64,000 nt of DNA from an uncultured Gelidibacter sp. (GTDB lineage: Bacteria; Bacteroidota; Bacteroidia; Flavobacteriales; Flavobacteriaceae). A program made the translations under genes and the position numbers. Shown here piece after piece: positions 39,083 through 48,656 of the stretch. The notes beneath the pieces are model-generated. The model was not told the DNA's origin, did no database searches, and worked only from the letters and a program-made list of their open reading frames with translations. Each line of letters begins with the position of its first letter. The stretch's first letter is position 1. Location of the stretch: the NCBI RefSeq assembly GCF_947500795.1, contig NZ_CANMTE010000003.1, positions 186,001-250,000 of the forward strand, written 5' to 3'.

Positions 39083-39277
39083 TTACACGTTTTCTTGATC
39101 TCTCAATCGTTGAACATATTGCGCTTTTTGAATCAAAGCTCTGTTCTCAACTGAAGGCTTTGTAAACTGCTTACGAGACTGTAATTGACGTTTCGTTCCA
39201 GTTTTATCAAACTTACGTTTGTAACGCTTTAACGCTCTATCTATATTTTCTCCTTCTTTAATTGGTATTATTAACAT
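39083..39277 (-). CDS. rpsU: 30S ribosomal protein bS21
   Basis: A 64-residue, very basic ribosomal protein (MLIIPIKEGENIDRALKRYK ... QYVQRLRDQENV). In Bacteroidota ribosomes bS21, with bS18 and bS6, helps to hide the 16S anti-Shine-Dalgarno end. The gene has its own consensus promoter, an unusually strong Shine-Dalgarno sequence and its own terminator, which fits autogenous control. Confidence 0.98.
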   Translation of the reverse strand: MLIIPIKEGENIDRALKRYKRKFDKTGTKRQLQSRKQFTKPSVENRALIQKAQYVQRLRDQENV

Positions 39278-39286
39278 AGTGTCTTA

Positions 39287-39296
39287 ACCTCCTCTC
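39287..39296 (-). promoter_or_regulatory. strong Shine-Dalgarno sequence of rpsU
   Basis: GAGAGGAGGT on the minus strand, ending 9 bases before the ATG at 39277. It contains the full AGGAGGT complement of the 16S 3' end. No other gene in this window that I examined has such a sequence. Confidence 0.85.
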
Positions 39297-39315
39297 TTTT
39301 AGAATTTTCAGGCTG

Positions 39316-39345
39316 CAAATATAAAAAGTAAATTATAATGCACAA
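39316..39345 (-). promoter_or_regulatory. rpsU promoter
   Basis: On the minus strand: TTG (39343-39345), a 19-base spacer and TATATTTG (39316-39323), an exact match. The predicted leader is about 30 bases and includes the Shine-Dalgarno sequence. Confidence 0.8.
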
Positions 39346-39480
39346 TTTTATTTTTTAAAAATATTTACTGAAAATTCTAAGCCTTGTAAAAGTGCCCGAA
39401 ATACGACATAAATCTGTTCTTTAGAATTGGTTAAATTTCTGTTTTTACCTATAAAGGAGAATTACTTGTACCCTAAATAT

Positions 39481-40905
39481 TTAATCTTTGAATAACGACG
39501 AGCGCTTGGTCAAGTCCTGAATCAGTTTTTCATCCTCTTCACTTTCCAATAAGGTATTATAGTTTCTCCAAAAATCCTTGTTATAAGGTTTTATTGCGAA
39601 AATATCTGGGTCCCATGGTTTTTGAAGTGCTATTTGTACTTGTTCTGGATCGAGGATAATTTCAGTAAACAACAATTCCTGTACGGTATAATAAAAACGT
39701 TCGTCAGTGTTTGGCTCGGCTTCATTTACTTCGCCAGGCTTTGTTGGTTTATAGCCGACATTCACAAGCTTTGGCGTTTCATAATAAATGTAGTTTGGAT
39801 ACATTTTCTCTTGATACTCTCTAAACGTCATTATTAATTTGTGATTGATTTGCGTATCAAAAAGTGTTTTACTCCTACTCTTTTGTGCTTTTGATGCTGC
39901 CACCAATTCATATTCCAATTTCTTAATAGCGTAATTATCATAATAAATATACAACCATCCTTTAGCCTGATACCCGTCATTATAAATACCTTTTGTTTCA
40001 AGGTTTATAAATTGATGGCTTTCAGAAATCTCAATTTTATACAGTTTACGGTCGTTATCAACTAGGATGGTGTCTAACCTGAATTGGTGTTTATCCAAAA
40101 CATCATCACCAAATAACGCGCGATTGGAATTGACATTTCTAAAAACATTCAGTTTGCTTTCAAATAAATTCTGAAGTCCATTAACTCGCGTATCATTCCA
40201 TTTAATTGCTTTTACTAAAGTTGATGTCTTAATGGTATCCCGTCTTAAATTTCTGGCGTGGAGATTTGCTTTGTTCGCCTTTTCCTTTAGATAGGCTGTA
40301 TACGTCAGTAAACTGTCCACATCACGTAAATCATAACTTTTTCTAACCTGATCTACATTTATTTTAAGATTGGACGCTGCCGGAGAGGCGTAACTCGAAT
40401 CGTAAACGGTGATGGCACTTTCGATAAGCCATTTAAATTCTATTCTATTGCGTTCTTTATGACGTAAAAAGCCTTTTTGTAAATACGGCAATTCAGGCAT
40501 ATTCACAGATAATCTTTCTAGTGCTTTCAACACAATGTCATTTCCTGTTTTAGGTCGGGTTTCCGCAACCAGCACAATCTCATCCAAAGAAGCAACATCT
40601 TCTTCCAAATAAATTTCTTGAGTATTGTCGAATTCGCTGACCAATGTTTTAAAACTTTTAAAACCAATGGACGAAATAACTAAAGTATCGTTTACAAATT
40701 GATTGGGTACTTGTAATACGAATTTACCATCGGCATTACTTACAGTTCCGATAGTTGTGTTTTGCACGTAGATACTTGCACTTTCTATAGGCATCAGCGT
40801 ACCGAAATCTGAAATTTTATTTTTGAGTTCCTTTTGCGAAAACGCAGAAAAACACAAAAAGCAAATTGATAACGTTAGTAGGTGTTTGAAATAATTTACT
40901 TTCAT
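39481..40905 (-). CDS. carboxypeptidase-like regulatory domain protein
   Basis: A 474-residue exported protein with a signal peptide (to about residue 23, AFSQ). Residues about 28-108 form a carboxypeptidase-D-regulatory-like domain (ESASIYVQNTTIGTVSNADG ... SSIGFKSF). The remainder, with conserved segments such as LPYLQKGFLRHKER, is typical of Bacteroidota cell-surface proteins of unknown role and predicted to be mostly beta. No peptidase residues are seen. The gene stands alone behind a terminator. Confidence 0.75.
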   Translation of the reverse strand: MKVNYFKHLLTLSICFLCFSAFSQKELKNKISDFGTLMPIESASIYVQNTTIGTVSNADGKFVLQVPNQFVNDTLVISSIGFKSFKTLVSEFDNTQEIYLEEDVASLDEIVLVAETRPKTGNDIVLKALERLSVNMPELPYLQKGFLRHKERNRIEFKWLIESAITVYDSSYASPAASNLKINVDQVRKSYDLRDVDSLLTYTAYLKEKANKANLHARNLRRDTIKTSTLVKAIKWNDTRVNGLQNLFESKLNVFRNVNSNRALFGDDVLDKHQFRLDTILVDNDRKLYKIEISESHQFINLETKGIYNDGYQAKGWLYIYYDNYAIKKLEYELVAASKAQKSRSKTLFDTQINHKLIMTFREYQEKMYPNYIYYETPKLVNVGYKPTKPGEVNEAEPNTDERFYYTVQELLFTEIILDPEQVQIALQKPWDPDIFAIKPYNKDFWRNYNTLLESEEDEKLIQDLTKRSSLFKD

Positions 40906-40954
40906 GTGGGAGTGGGGATTAATGATTTATCTCGCTTTTTATTCACTTAAAATA

Positions 40955-40997
40955 AAAACCTCATTTAAGCGGAATTGAATCACTAAAATGAGGTTTT
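40955..40997 (-). terminator. hairpin terminator downstream of the acyl-CoA dehydrogenase repeats
   Basis: A 12-bp stem (40955-40966 with 40986-40997) with a 19-base loop and A/T flanks, lying past the tandem 3'-end copies. Confidence 0.7.
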
Positions 40998-41030
40998 CAT
41001 ATGTTGTTGCTGTTGTAATTCCTGTGTTGA

Positions 41031-41257
41031 ATTACGTTGCTGGTTTATAATCTTTTTTATCGATTACCATTTTGGCGATAATTCATTTTGAATGTTCGCA
41101 AAATGATAATCAAAACAATTACGTCGCTGGTTTATAGTCTTTCTTATCGATTACCATTTTGGCGATAATTCTTTTTGAATGTTCGCAAAATGATAATCAA
41201 AACAATTATGTCGCCGGTTTATAATCTTTCTTATCAATTATCATTTTGGCGATAATT
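41031..41257 (-). repeat. tandem duplication of the acyl-CoA dehydrogenase 3' end (87-base period)
   Basis: Two extra 87-base copies (41031-41117 and 41118-41204) lie downstream of the gene's own 3' end (41205-about 41257). Copies 1 and 2 differ at about four positions. Both still read IIAKMVIDKKDYKPAT then stop in phase. Each extra copy also contains gattaccattttg and caaaatgataatc as arms of a long imperfect hairpin that the functional gene end does not have. Confidence 0.9.
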
Positions 41258-42372
41258 TCTCTCAAAATTTCAGAAGTGCCGCCACCGATTGGACCTAATC
41301 TACTATCACGCAACAATCGCGCCATTGGGTAATCTTCCATATAGCCATAACCACCTAAAAATTGTAGACAACCGTAAATAACCTCGTCAGCCATTTTAGT
41401 GGCATGCAATTTAGACATGGTCGCTTCTTTCACTACATATTCTCCTTTATTCAAGCGATAAGCCACAGAATAATTGAACTCTTTTGCGATTTCCATTTCT
41501 GTATAGAAATCCGCTACTTTATGACGTAATGCCTGAAATTTATCGATAGTTTTTCCAAACGCCGTACGCTCAGACATGTATTGTACCGCATATTCTAATG
41601 CGAATTCAGCTCTTGCGTGGGCGTTGATACCCATAATCAATCGTTCTAATGCAAAATGTTGCATGATGTAAGGGAAACCTTTGCCTTCTTCACCCATAAG
41701 TTGATCAGCAGGAATGGTCACATTATCAAATGCGATTTCACCGGTATCTGATGCTCTCCACCCTAACTTATCAAGTTTTGACGCTGAAATTCCTGGAGTA
41801 TCTCTATCCATTACAAAAATACTCATCCCATTATGGCCAGCATCTGGATCTGTTTTAGCAGCAACTACTAAGTAATCACTGTAAATCCCATTCGTAATAA
41901 AAGTTTTGGATCCATTTATCACATAAGTATCGCCTTTCTTAACAGCAGTAGTGCGCATACCTGCAACATCACTTCCACCGAAGGGTTCTGTAATACATAA
42001 ACATCCAATTTTATCGCCCAAAATACTAGGCGCTAAATATTTTTCCTTTATTTCATGACTGCCTTCTTTATTGAGGTGCGTCATTGCCAAATAAGCGTGT
42101 GCCCACATTGCTGCTGCAAATCCGCCAGAATTTATTTTTTGTAATTCCTCAAGGAAAATTACGGTATAAAACAAATCTAGGTTCATTCCACCATAAGCTT
42201 CAGGATAATTGATTCCGAAAAAGCCCATGTCGCCAAACTTTTTCCAAATGAATCGTTCAATAGTTCCCGTTTTTTCCCATTTGTCAATATGAGGAACGAC
42301 CTCTTTCTTTAAGAAATCTTGTAAACTTTTTCTAAAAAGTTGATGTTCTTCTGTGAAGTACATGCTATTCAT
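41206..42372 (-). CDS. acyl-CoA dehydrogenase
   Basis: A 388-residue FAD enzyme that introduces a trans-2 double bond into acyl-CoA. Family signatures include CLCITEPFGGSDVAGM near 133-148, TGEIAFDNV near 195 and the C-terminal FLGGYGYMEDYPMARLLRD. The final REIIAKMIIDKKDYKPAT is the segment duplicated downstream. The chain-length preference is unknown. Fatty-acid or branched amino-acid breakdown is likely. Confidence 0.95.
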   Translation of the reverse strand: MNSMYFTEEHQLFRKSLQDFLKKEVVPHIDKWEKTGTIERFIWKKFGDMGFFGINYPEAYGGMNLDLFYTVIFLEELQKINSGGFAAAMWAHAYLAMTHLNKEGSHEIKEKYLAPSILGDKIGCLCITEPFGGSDVAGMRTTAVKKGDTYVINGSKTFITNGIYSDYLVVAAKTDPDAGHNGMSIFVMDRDTPGISASKLDKLGWRASDTGEIAFDNVTIPADQLMGEEGKGFPYIMQHFALERLIMGINAHARAEFALEYAVQYMSERTAFGKTIDKFQALRHKVADFYTEMEIAKEFNYSVAYRLNKGEYVVKEATMSKLHATKMADEVIYGCLQFLGGYGYMEDYPMARLLRDSRLGPIGGGTSEILREIIAKMIIDKKDYKPAT

Positions 42373-42388
42373 ATATTGTATTTTTCAA

Positions 42389-43282
42389 TTAATTAAGTTT
42401 CAAATATAACTTAATTATCTCAAATTTTTGAACTGGGAATTTTTTAACCAGTAACAACTCATCAAAAGATTTAAAGCCTTCTCTTAAGGTACGTTGCTCA
42501 ATAATATAGTGTGCAATTTCATAATCGATGTGCTGAATGGTGACCAATTGATCTTTCGTAGCGCTATTAAGATCTAACTTCTCGATCGGTCTTGGTGTTT
42601 TAACTGCAAAATCATTGGTAAGACGTTCAATGACTTCTGGTGTTAATCCATAGATATCCTGAAGTTGGATTTCTGATATAAATCCGCCCTTAAATTTATT
42701 CCGGTATTTGATAATATTGTCGGACAACTTTTCTCCAATCCCATTCACCTTTTGTAGGTCTTGAGCGGTAGCGGTATTCAAGTCTGACTTTTGTGCAAAT
42801 GTTTTTGAACCATACTTCTTTTGATCAGGATTTTTGGAATAATCTACCCAATTGGTTTTCGCTTTTGGTTGGGTAACCCATTCCGGAAATTTAAATAACG
42901 GTTGTAAAATTGCTAATAGTGAATCGGACACTTTTGTCACCTCCTGAAATTGTTTGGCAGAATTAACCCATTGGTCGGCGGCTCTAAATGCCAACAACCG
43001 ATCGATTTCTACGGGTGACATTCCTAAGGTATAACCTTTAAAATCGGTGATGTAATTGGGATTGAAAGGATACACTTTAGGCTGGTTCTTTGCGGCAGCA
43101 ACGAGCTTTAAGGAATCAACTTGCTTTCTGAATACTTCCAACTGTTTGGCATCTGTCTGGATATCTTCTGAAGAAAAGTCAACAAATGCATAAATACATT
43201 GGAAGACCACAATGAGTACGGCCAATAAAAAAATCCCATTCCGTTGACTGTTAGAAAACTTGAAATGGGATTTGATTGCCAT
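42389..43282 (-). CDS. helix-hairpin-helix (ComEA-like) protein
   Basis: A 297-residue protein with an N-terminal membrane anchor (about 15-35) and several helix-hairpin-helix motifs: LNTATAQDLQKVNGIGEKL near 168 and LNSATKDQLVTIQHI near 238, with another weaker one near 80. ComEA-type HhH domains bind DNA without sequence preference, so a role in DNA uptake or at the membrane is possible. It lies between the acyl-CoA dehydrogenase and the AGCS transporter on the same strand (16 and 13 bases apart), so these three are probably co-transcribed. Confidence 0.85.
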   Translation of the reverse strand: MAIKSHFKFSNSQRNGIFLLAVLIVVFQCIYAFVDFSSEDIQTDAKQLEVFRKQVDSLKLVAAAKNQPKVYPFNPNYITDFKGYTLGMSPVEIDRLLAFRAADQWVNSAKQFQEVTKVSDSLLAILQPLFKFPEWVTQPKAKTNWVDYSKNPDQKKYGSKTFAQKSDLNTATAQDLQKVNGIGEKLSDNIIKYRNKFKGGFISEIQLQDIYGLTPEVIERLTNDFAVKTPRPIEKLDLNSATKDQLVTIQHIDYEIAHYIIEQRTLREGFKSFDELLLVKKFPVQKFEIIKLYLKLN

Positions 43283-43295
43283 GATGAATTATTTA

Positions 43296-45365
43296 TTATT
43301 TAGGCTCCTGCTTTTTATAAAGAAGATTGGCCTTTAATTTTACAATATATGCATCTAAATCAAACTTGACTTCTTTAGACATAATGTACAATCCTATAAT
43401 ATTAGGGAATGACATTGCCAAAATCATCATATCTGAGAAGTCTAATACAGCACCTAAACTTACAGAAGCTCCGATTACTACAAAGACTAAGAATAACATT
43501 TTATAGATGAATTCGATTTTTTTACTTTTTCCGAATAAGTATGTCCAAGCTCTCATTCCGTAATAAGACCAAGAAATCATTGTAGAGAAGGCGAATAAGA
43601 AAACCGCCACTGCCAATACATATGGGAACCAAGATATTTGACTTCCAAAAGCATCAGATGTTAACTGCGCTCCTGCTAAACCTTCAACTTCGTGCATTCC
43701 AGTAAAGATTAATACTAATGCAGTTAAAGTACATACTACAACCGTATCAATAAATGGTTCTAATAAAGCCACAAAACCTTCAGATGGTGGATGGTTCGTT
43801 TTTGCTGTACTATGTGCAATTGCTGCGGAACCAACACCAGCTTCATTTGAGAATGCGGCCCGTTGGAAACCGACGACCAATACTCCAATGACACCTCCTT
43901 TTAATGCAGATGCACTGAACGCACCATCAACAATCGCTGAAAATGCAGGTGCTATATTTTCAATATTCATAATGATTACCGCCAATGCTGCTACAATGTA
44001 GATAGTTGCCATAATTGGCACTACTTTACCTGTAACTCTTGCGATACTACTGATACCTCCAATAATCACGATACCAACTAAAATCGCAGTTATAATCCCG
44101 AACCAAAATCCGTTACCTGCCAGCACTGGAAACTGTCCTGCCATTTGCTCAAAAGATTGATTGGCCTGGAACATATTTCCTCCTCCAAAAGAGGCACCAA
44201 CTGCAAGTACAGCAAATAATCCAGCCAATACTTTTCCTAAACCTTTCATTTGACGTTTTTCAAGTCCGTAACGTAAATAGTTCATCGGACCTCCAAAAAC
44301 ACGTCCATCAGGTAAGATATCTCTATATTTTACACCTAAGGTACACTCAACAAACTTTGTAGACATTCCTAAAAGTCCACACACAATCATCCAAAACGTT
44401 GCTCCTGCACCACCTACTGAAACTGCTACTGCAACTCCGGCAATGTTACCTAAACCAACAGTTCCTGAAACTGCAGTTGCCAAAGCTTGAAAATGCGTTA
44501 CTTGGCCTGGAGCATCAGGATCATCATATTTACCACGTGCTAAATCAATAGCGTGTTTAAAGCCTCTGAAATTAATAAAGCCCATTCTAATCGTAAAGAA
44601 CACAGCTCCCACAACCAACCATATCACGATAAATGGAATTGGTTTTGTTAATGGATCACCATTAGGGTGTGTCAATACAACTGGTTTTTCATAAATTACT
44701 TGGGCAAAATTATGAGCCCCTTGTTCAATAACATGTTTTGAATTATCAGAATTATAAATGACTTTTCCTTCAGAGATTAAGTGACGTAATTTACCTTGAG
44801 CGGTTGATGTTACGGTGATTTCCTTACCATCCTTATCGGTTATGATAGCAATTGGTACATCTCTTGAAACTTTAGCCCCTTCCGGTTTAAGCCATTGTTT
44901 AAGCGTATATTTATTCTGAACCTCATTGGTCCAATCCGGAACACCAATTTGTTTTTCATCTGCATAAACCACAGGATCATAAACACCAATCGCTGCAAAT
45001 GGATCCCAAAACAACACAGCACCTAAAGCCGCAACGGCAGGTGTCATTGTTCCGTTAAATACTTCTGTTATAGCACCTGTTTTTACAGTATAAACTGAAG
45101 TTTTTGTATTGCCAACGGCATCTGTTACAACCACTGAATATGGCACACCTTCAGTTAAGCCTACAGCCTTATTAGAAGTTAAGGGTGTGTTTTGATTACT
45201 CCATCTATAGGTGTAAGGCGCAACACCTCCTGTTGCGGTAATCGTAATAACACCATCATTAATGCTTTCTGATGGATTTACCACTTCTCCACGAACCTCC
45301 AAATCTTGAGCAAAAATTAATACGGGAAATAAGGTTAGAAATAGGGTAAGAAGATAATTCTTCAT
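43296..45365 (-). CDS. AGCS-family sodium/amino-acid symporter with SprB-like and lipoyl-like N-terminal domains
   Basis: A 689-residue protein. Residues about 240-680 form an AGCS (sodium:alanine/glycine) transporter, with [19 protein letters not shown] near 300 and [15 protein letters not shown] near 506. In front are a signal peptide (to 19), an SprB-like repeat (about 36-95, [14 protein letters not shown] ... [10 protein letters not shown]), a hydrophobic segment (107-127) and a biotinyl/lipoyl-like domain (about 150-205) with a TDK motif at 176-178. Ordinary AGCS proteins are about 450 residues without these. What the extra domains do is unknown. Confidence 0.88.
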   Translation of the reverse strand: MKNYLLTLFLTLFPVLIFAQDLEVRGEVVNPSESINDGVITITATGGVAPYTYRWSNQNTPLTSNKAVGLTEGVPYSVVVTDAVGNTKTSVYTVKTGAITEVFNGTMTPAVAALGAVLFWDPFAAIGVYDPVVYADEKQIGVPDWTNEVQNKYTLKQWLKPEGAKVSRDVPIAIITDKDGKEITVTSTAQGKLRHLISEGKVIYNSDNSKHVIEQGAHNFAQVIYEKPVVLTHPNGDPLTKPIPFIVIWLVVGAVFFTIRMGFINFRGFKHAIDLARGKYDDPDAPGQVTHFQALATAVSGTVGLGNIAGVAVAVSVGGAGATFWMIVCGLLGMSTKFVECTLGVKYRDILPDGRVFGGPMNYLRYGLEKRQMKGLGKVLAGLFAVLAVGASFGGGNMFQANQSFEQMAGQFPVLAGNGFWFGIITAILVGIVIIGGISSIARVTGKVVPIMATIYIVAALAVIIMNIENIAPAFSAIVDGAFSASALKGGVIGVLVVGFQRAAFSNEAGVGSAAIAHSTAKTNHPPSEGFVALLEPFIDTVVVCTLTALVLIFTGMHEVEGLAGAQLTSDAFGSQISWFPYVLAVAVFLFAFSTMISWSYYGMRAWTYLFGKSKKIEFIYKMLFLVFVVIGASVSLGAVLDFSDMMILAMSFPNIIGLYIMSKEVKFDLDAYIVKLKANLLYKKQEPK

Positions 45366-45639
45366 AAGTGAATATTGTATTAGTTAGTTATAATATTTGG
45401 TTAAAAACACCACAAGATGCTAAAAAAAAATGATTTTATAAAGGTTTGCTTGTTAAAATGAAAAACTTCGCAATTCTAGTGAAGATTGAAATAGTCTTAG
45501 GTATATATTGTAGTTTATACATTGATGACACCTTTATATAATCCAATTTAAATTGAATGTACACTGTGTCACAGAATTAGAATATCTAAAAACAGATTGT
45601 TATCTAAATAATCTAAGTTTCGAAGGTGAAAACCATCGC
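45366..45639. other. intergenic region, nothing recognised
   Basis: AT-rich spacer upstream of the AGCS gene. I see no gene, no clear promoter box and no strong hairpin. Confidence 0.4.
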
Positions 45640-45867
45640 TTACAAATCAAAAACAGAAGACCGCTTTGTGTAAATTAAATCTTTAATGCGCATCCAAAAA
45701 GCGAAGAACAAATAAAGCGCAAATCCAAAGCCTACCGTTACAAAGGTCAAATACATAAAAGATATGCGTACCACTTTGGCCCGAATACCCAACCTGTCGG
45801 CAATACGCTGACAAACGTAATACCCACGTTTTTGAAAATAAAGTAAAGGTTTATAGAAGATGTTCAT
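45640..45867 (-). CDS. PspC-domain protein
   Basis: A 75-residue membrane protein. CQRIADRLGIRAKVVRISFMYLTFVTVGFGFALYLFFAFWM matches the PspC domain, an envelope-stress membrane module, although here it lacks the usual N-terminal GVCGG motif and any partner. The ATG at 45867 is used. Confidence 0.75.
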   Translation of the reverse strand: MNIFYKPLLYFQKRGYYVCQRIADRLGIRAKVVRISFMYLTFVTVGFGFALYLFFAFWMRIKDLIYTKRSSVFDL

Positions 45868-45899
45868 CAAAACAAAGTTGCTAAAAATTAATCATATAA

Positions 45900-45931
45900 A
45901 AAAAAGCCACTTCAAATAAAGTGGCCATTTT
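45900..45931. terminator. bidirectional hairpin after the subtilase gene
   Basis: A 7-bp stem (45906-45912 with 45919-45925) flanked by A and T runs; it lies 14-40 bases past the subtilase stop. Confidence 0.8.
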
Positions 45932-45944
45932 TTAAAACTATTTT

Positions 45945-47156
45945 TTAGTTATGAATGATTGGATCAGGATTACCATCTGGATCACCCTTTACAGTGCCAT
46001 CTGAAGACGGATTTCCTAATAATAGAACACCTGCAGCATGTGGTGCTGCCATAGAAGTTCCGCTAATTGAATTGTAACCACCACCTTTCCAAGTTGAATA
46101 TACTGACACACCAGGTGCACAATAATCTACTGCAGATCCATAGTTAGAAAATGAAGCCCAGTTATCGCTAGAATTCATTGCTGAAATGGTGTAAATATTA
46201 TTTCCATTGACTCTTGCTGGAGAATGATTGTTTGCGTTGTCAGACTCATTACCTGCCGCTAAAGCAAACTTCAATCTAGAAGAAGCTGCTAAAACTGCAT
46301 TATCAAGTGCTGTAGAAACGCCTCCACCTAAACTCATATTGGCAACGTCATTACTACTAGCATTTGCTGCAACATAATCAACACCGGCAATTACTCCTGA
46401 GGTTGAACCACTACCACGTCTATCTAAAACTCTAACCGCGACAATTGTTGTACCTGGGGCAACACCTACAGAACCTATAGAATTGTTAAGTGCACCGATA
46501 GTTCCGGCAACATGCGTTCCATGACCGTTTTGATCATCTGGAGTTGAGTTTTTTCCTAAAAATGATCTACTTCTAGCCTCGTCAACATTTAAATCTGGAT
46601 GGTCTAAATCTACTCCTGAGTCTATCACCCAAGCCGTGTGCGCTGAAGCCGTAGTTCCACCGCCAACTCTTAACGTGCCATAAGGAATTTGTTGATCTGG
46701 TGAAGAACCACCACCGTTTCCTCCTGGTTTGCCTCTGTAAGGTGCTATTTTTATAGTCATATCTCTTTCGATACTTTTAACGCGCGAATCGCCTTTTAAA
46801 AGTCGTAATTGCTCATCCGTTAAGTTGGCGGCAAACCCATTTAAAGTATGTCCGAACGTTTGTGTAATTGAAGCTTCGGTCAGTTTTGCCATTTTAAATT
46901 CTTCAACATACATCGCTTTCAAATCTTGCATTTGTCGCTCGTATACCTCTGGCGTTGCTGCTTTCTGAAGTGGCGCCAATTTATTGTGGATATCATTATA
47001 AACCACAATATAACTACCAGGAATTGCTTGTGATTCCTCGAATGTTACGTTTTCAGCTTCTACTACTGGGTGTTCTGTTGAATCAGTTTGACAGTTAATA
47101 AGTGTCATACTTAGAACGCCGACAAAAGAATACTTTAAAATTGATTTAATCTTCAT
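45945..47156 (-). CDS. subtilisin-like serine protease (S8) lipoprotein
   Basis: A 403-residue secreted protease. A lipobox (TLINCQ, Cys22) suggests membrane anchoring. Residues about 45-137 form an inhibitor I9-type propeptide (SYIVVYND ... GHTLNGFAANL). The catalytic triad is D179 (VIDSGVDLDHPDL), H212 (NGHGTHVAG) and S368 (GTSMAAPHAAG). The chain ends soon after the serine with an Asp/Gly-rich tail (GDPDGNPDPIIHN) and has no type IX sorting domain. Confidence 0.95.
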   Translation of the reverse strand: MKIKSILKYSFVGVLSMTLINCQTDSTEHPVVEAENVTFEESQAIPGSYIVVYNDIHNKLAPLQKAATPEVYERQMQDLKAMYVEEFKMAKLTEASITQTFGHTLNGFAANLTDEQLRLLKGDSRVKSIERDMTIKIAPYRGKPGGNGGGSSPDQQIPYGTLRVGGGTTASAHTAWVIDSGVDLDHPDLNVDEARSRSFLGKNSTPDDQNGHGTHVAGTIGALNNSIGSVGVAPGTTIVAVRVLDRRGSGSTSGVIAGVDYVAANASSNDVANMSLGGGVSTALDNAVLAASSRLKFALAAGNESDNANNHSPARVNGNNIYTISAMNSSDNWASFSNYGSAVDYCAPGVSVYSTWKGGGYNSISGTSMAAPHAAGVLLLGNPSSDGTVKGDPDGNPDPIIHN

Positions 47157-47297
47157 TTTTTACTATTTAAAGGTTAATTTGACTCTCAAGTTAGGGCTTA
47201 TTTGTTAAAATTTTTAACACTTTCTTATGTTTTCGATGAAAAACATGTGTTAAAATCAAATTCGCTCCTTATTTATATATCATAAACACCACAAAAA

Positions 47298-48578
47298 TTA
47301 AAACCCTTCAGACTTAATTAAAGCATGCCCAATGGCACATTCCATACATTTATTTTTGTCACAATATTCCGTTTTGAGCTGAAGGAGGGCTTGTGAAATC
47401 ATGGCTGACGTTGCAATAGGTTTAAGATGATGATACGCTGTAATAATGCTATTATTTTCTGGACTTATCTTTTGTGCAAGAACTAAGGTAGGCTCCGTAG
47501 GATTCTTACCTTGATATTTTAGATAGCTAAACCTAAGTGGCAAAACGGTATTGATCAGCAGCAAATCAATGAAGTTTTTTGTGAGCAGTTTTTTAGATGT
47601 TTTAGATGTTTTTTCGAACGTGAAATGTGTCTCCCAAAATTCTGAGGTCCCCACTTGGAACAGTGCATACAAATCTTCCAGAGATTCTGCCGCCATCACC
47701 TTAGTGAAAAAATTGGGATGCTGATAGTACAACATCGCCAATTGGGACAGTCTTATGGTTGGAAAATTGGGAGGTCGAAGCCTGAAGAATTGTAGCGGAA
47801 TGACATTCGTAGTGGATAAATTAAATTTCTGCTTCAAAAATTGATACTCCTTTATCAGATTCAAATAATAGGCATTTTCAACATCCTTTTCCAATACACC
47901 AACTTGTCCAAAAAATAAAGCTTCCAGTTGCAATGGCTGGCTTTGTAGTTTTCTAACAATTGAAAAATCAAAGGAGTTGGCCATACTCAAAAATGCAGCT
48001 CCATTAACTTTGAGTCCGAAATTCTTGGCTAAAAGAACAAACAGCACCGCTTCCCAATCGTTTTTAGAAGTGTCCAACAACTCTTCAATCATGGTCGACT
48101 TTCTTTCGAGACGTTCTATATAAAGGCGCTCCAGCCAATTCTGCAGTAAAAAATCATCAACGTCAGCAAAGTCTGATTCGCAATTGATCCATTTATGTGG
48201 TGTCAGCAATAACTTTTGGTAATTATGGAATACATTTTTATGAATTATCGACTTTAGTTCCAACGTGGGAATAATGGAATTGTCTTTCCTAAAGATATCA
48301 GTATCGTGCTCATAAACTACATGTAAAATGACATTATCATAGGCAGCATCTACTTCATGGTTATGCACATACCAATCACTAGATTTGATATGTATCTCCA
48401 CATTTCCCACCCATATCTGTCCGTTAATTTGAAGTTGAGCATTGAAAAAATCGGGACCACCATTGAGATTAGGCTGTCCGTTGTTGCGTAAAACAATTGC
48501 TTCACCATGTGTAGTTTGTAACCTGGCGGTATCAAACTTTTTAAATTGCCATATATAATGGAGAAAAGCCTCTTGCAT
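47298..48578 (-). CDS. DUF2851 family protein
   Basis: A 426-residue cytoplasmic protein matching DUF2851. The start (HYIWQFKKFD ... GQPNLNGGPDFFNAQL) and the acidic segment VGNVEIHIKSSDWYVHNH are typical, and the C-terminal CDKNKCMECAIG carries three cysteines. Function unknown; the early G-PDF...GNVEIH pattern has a nuclease-like look, which is speculation. It is upstream of nothing in the same unit except the subtilase, 141 bases on. Confidence 0.85.
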   Translation of the reverse strand: MQEAFLHYIWQFKKFDTARLQTTHGEAIVLRNNGQPNLNGGPDFFNAQLQINGQIWVGNVEIHIKSSDWYVHNHEVDAAYDNVILHVVYEHDTDIFRKDNSIIPTLELKSIIHKNVFHNYQKLLLTPHKWINCESDFADVDDFLLQNWLERLYIERLERKSTMIEELLDTSKNDWEAVLFVLLAKNFGLKVNGAAFLSMANSFDFSIVRKLQSQPLQLEALFFGQVGVLEKDVENAYYLNLIKEYQFLKQKFNLSTTNVIPLQFFRLRPPNFPTIRLSQLAMLYYQHPNFFTKVMAAESLEDLYALFQVGTSEFWETHFTFEKTSKTSKKLLTKNFIDLLLINTVLPLRFSYLKYQGKNPTEPTLVLAQKISPENNSIITAYHHLKPIATSAMISQALLQLKTEYCDKNKCMECAIGHALIKSEGF

Positions 48579-48656
48579 ACCTTTAAAATTAAGATATTAA
48601 AGGCTCGCTATTACATGGTATAGAAGATTAATTTAAATCAAGAACACCAAAAGAGA

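Noticed and set aside
41031-41204. The two downstream copies as short separate genes
   Set aside because: They contain only the last 16-20 codons of the dehydrogenase without a start, and one has an extra stop.
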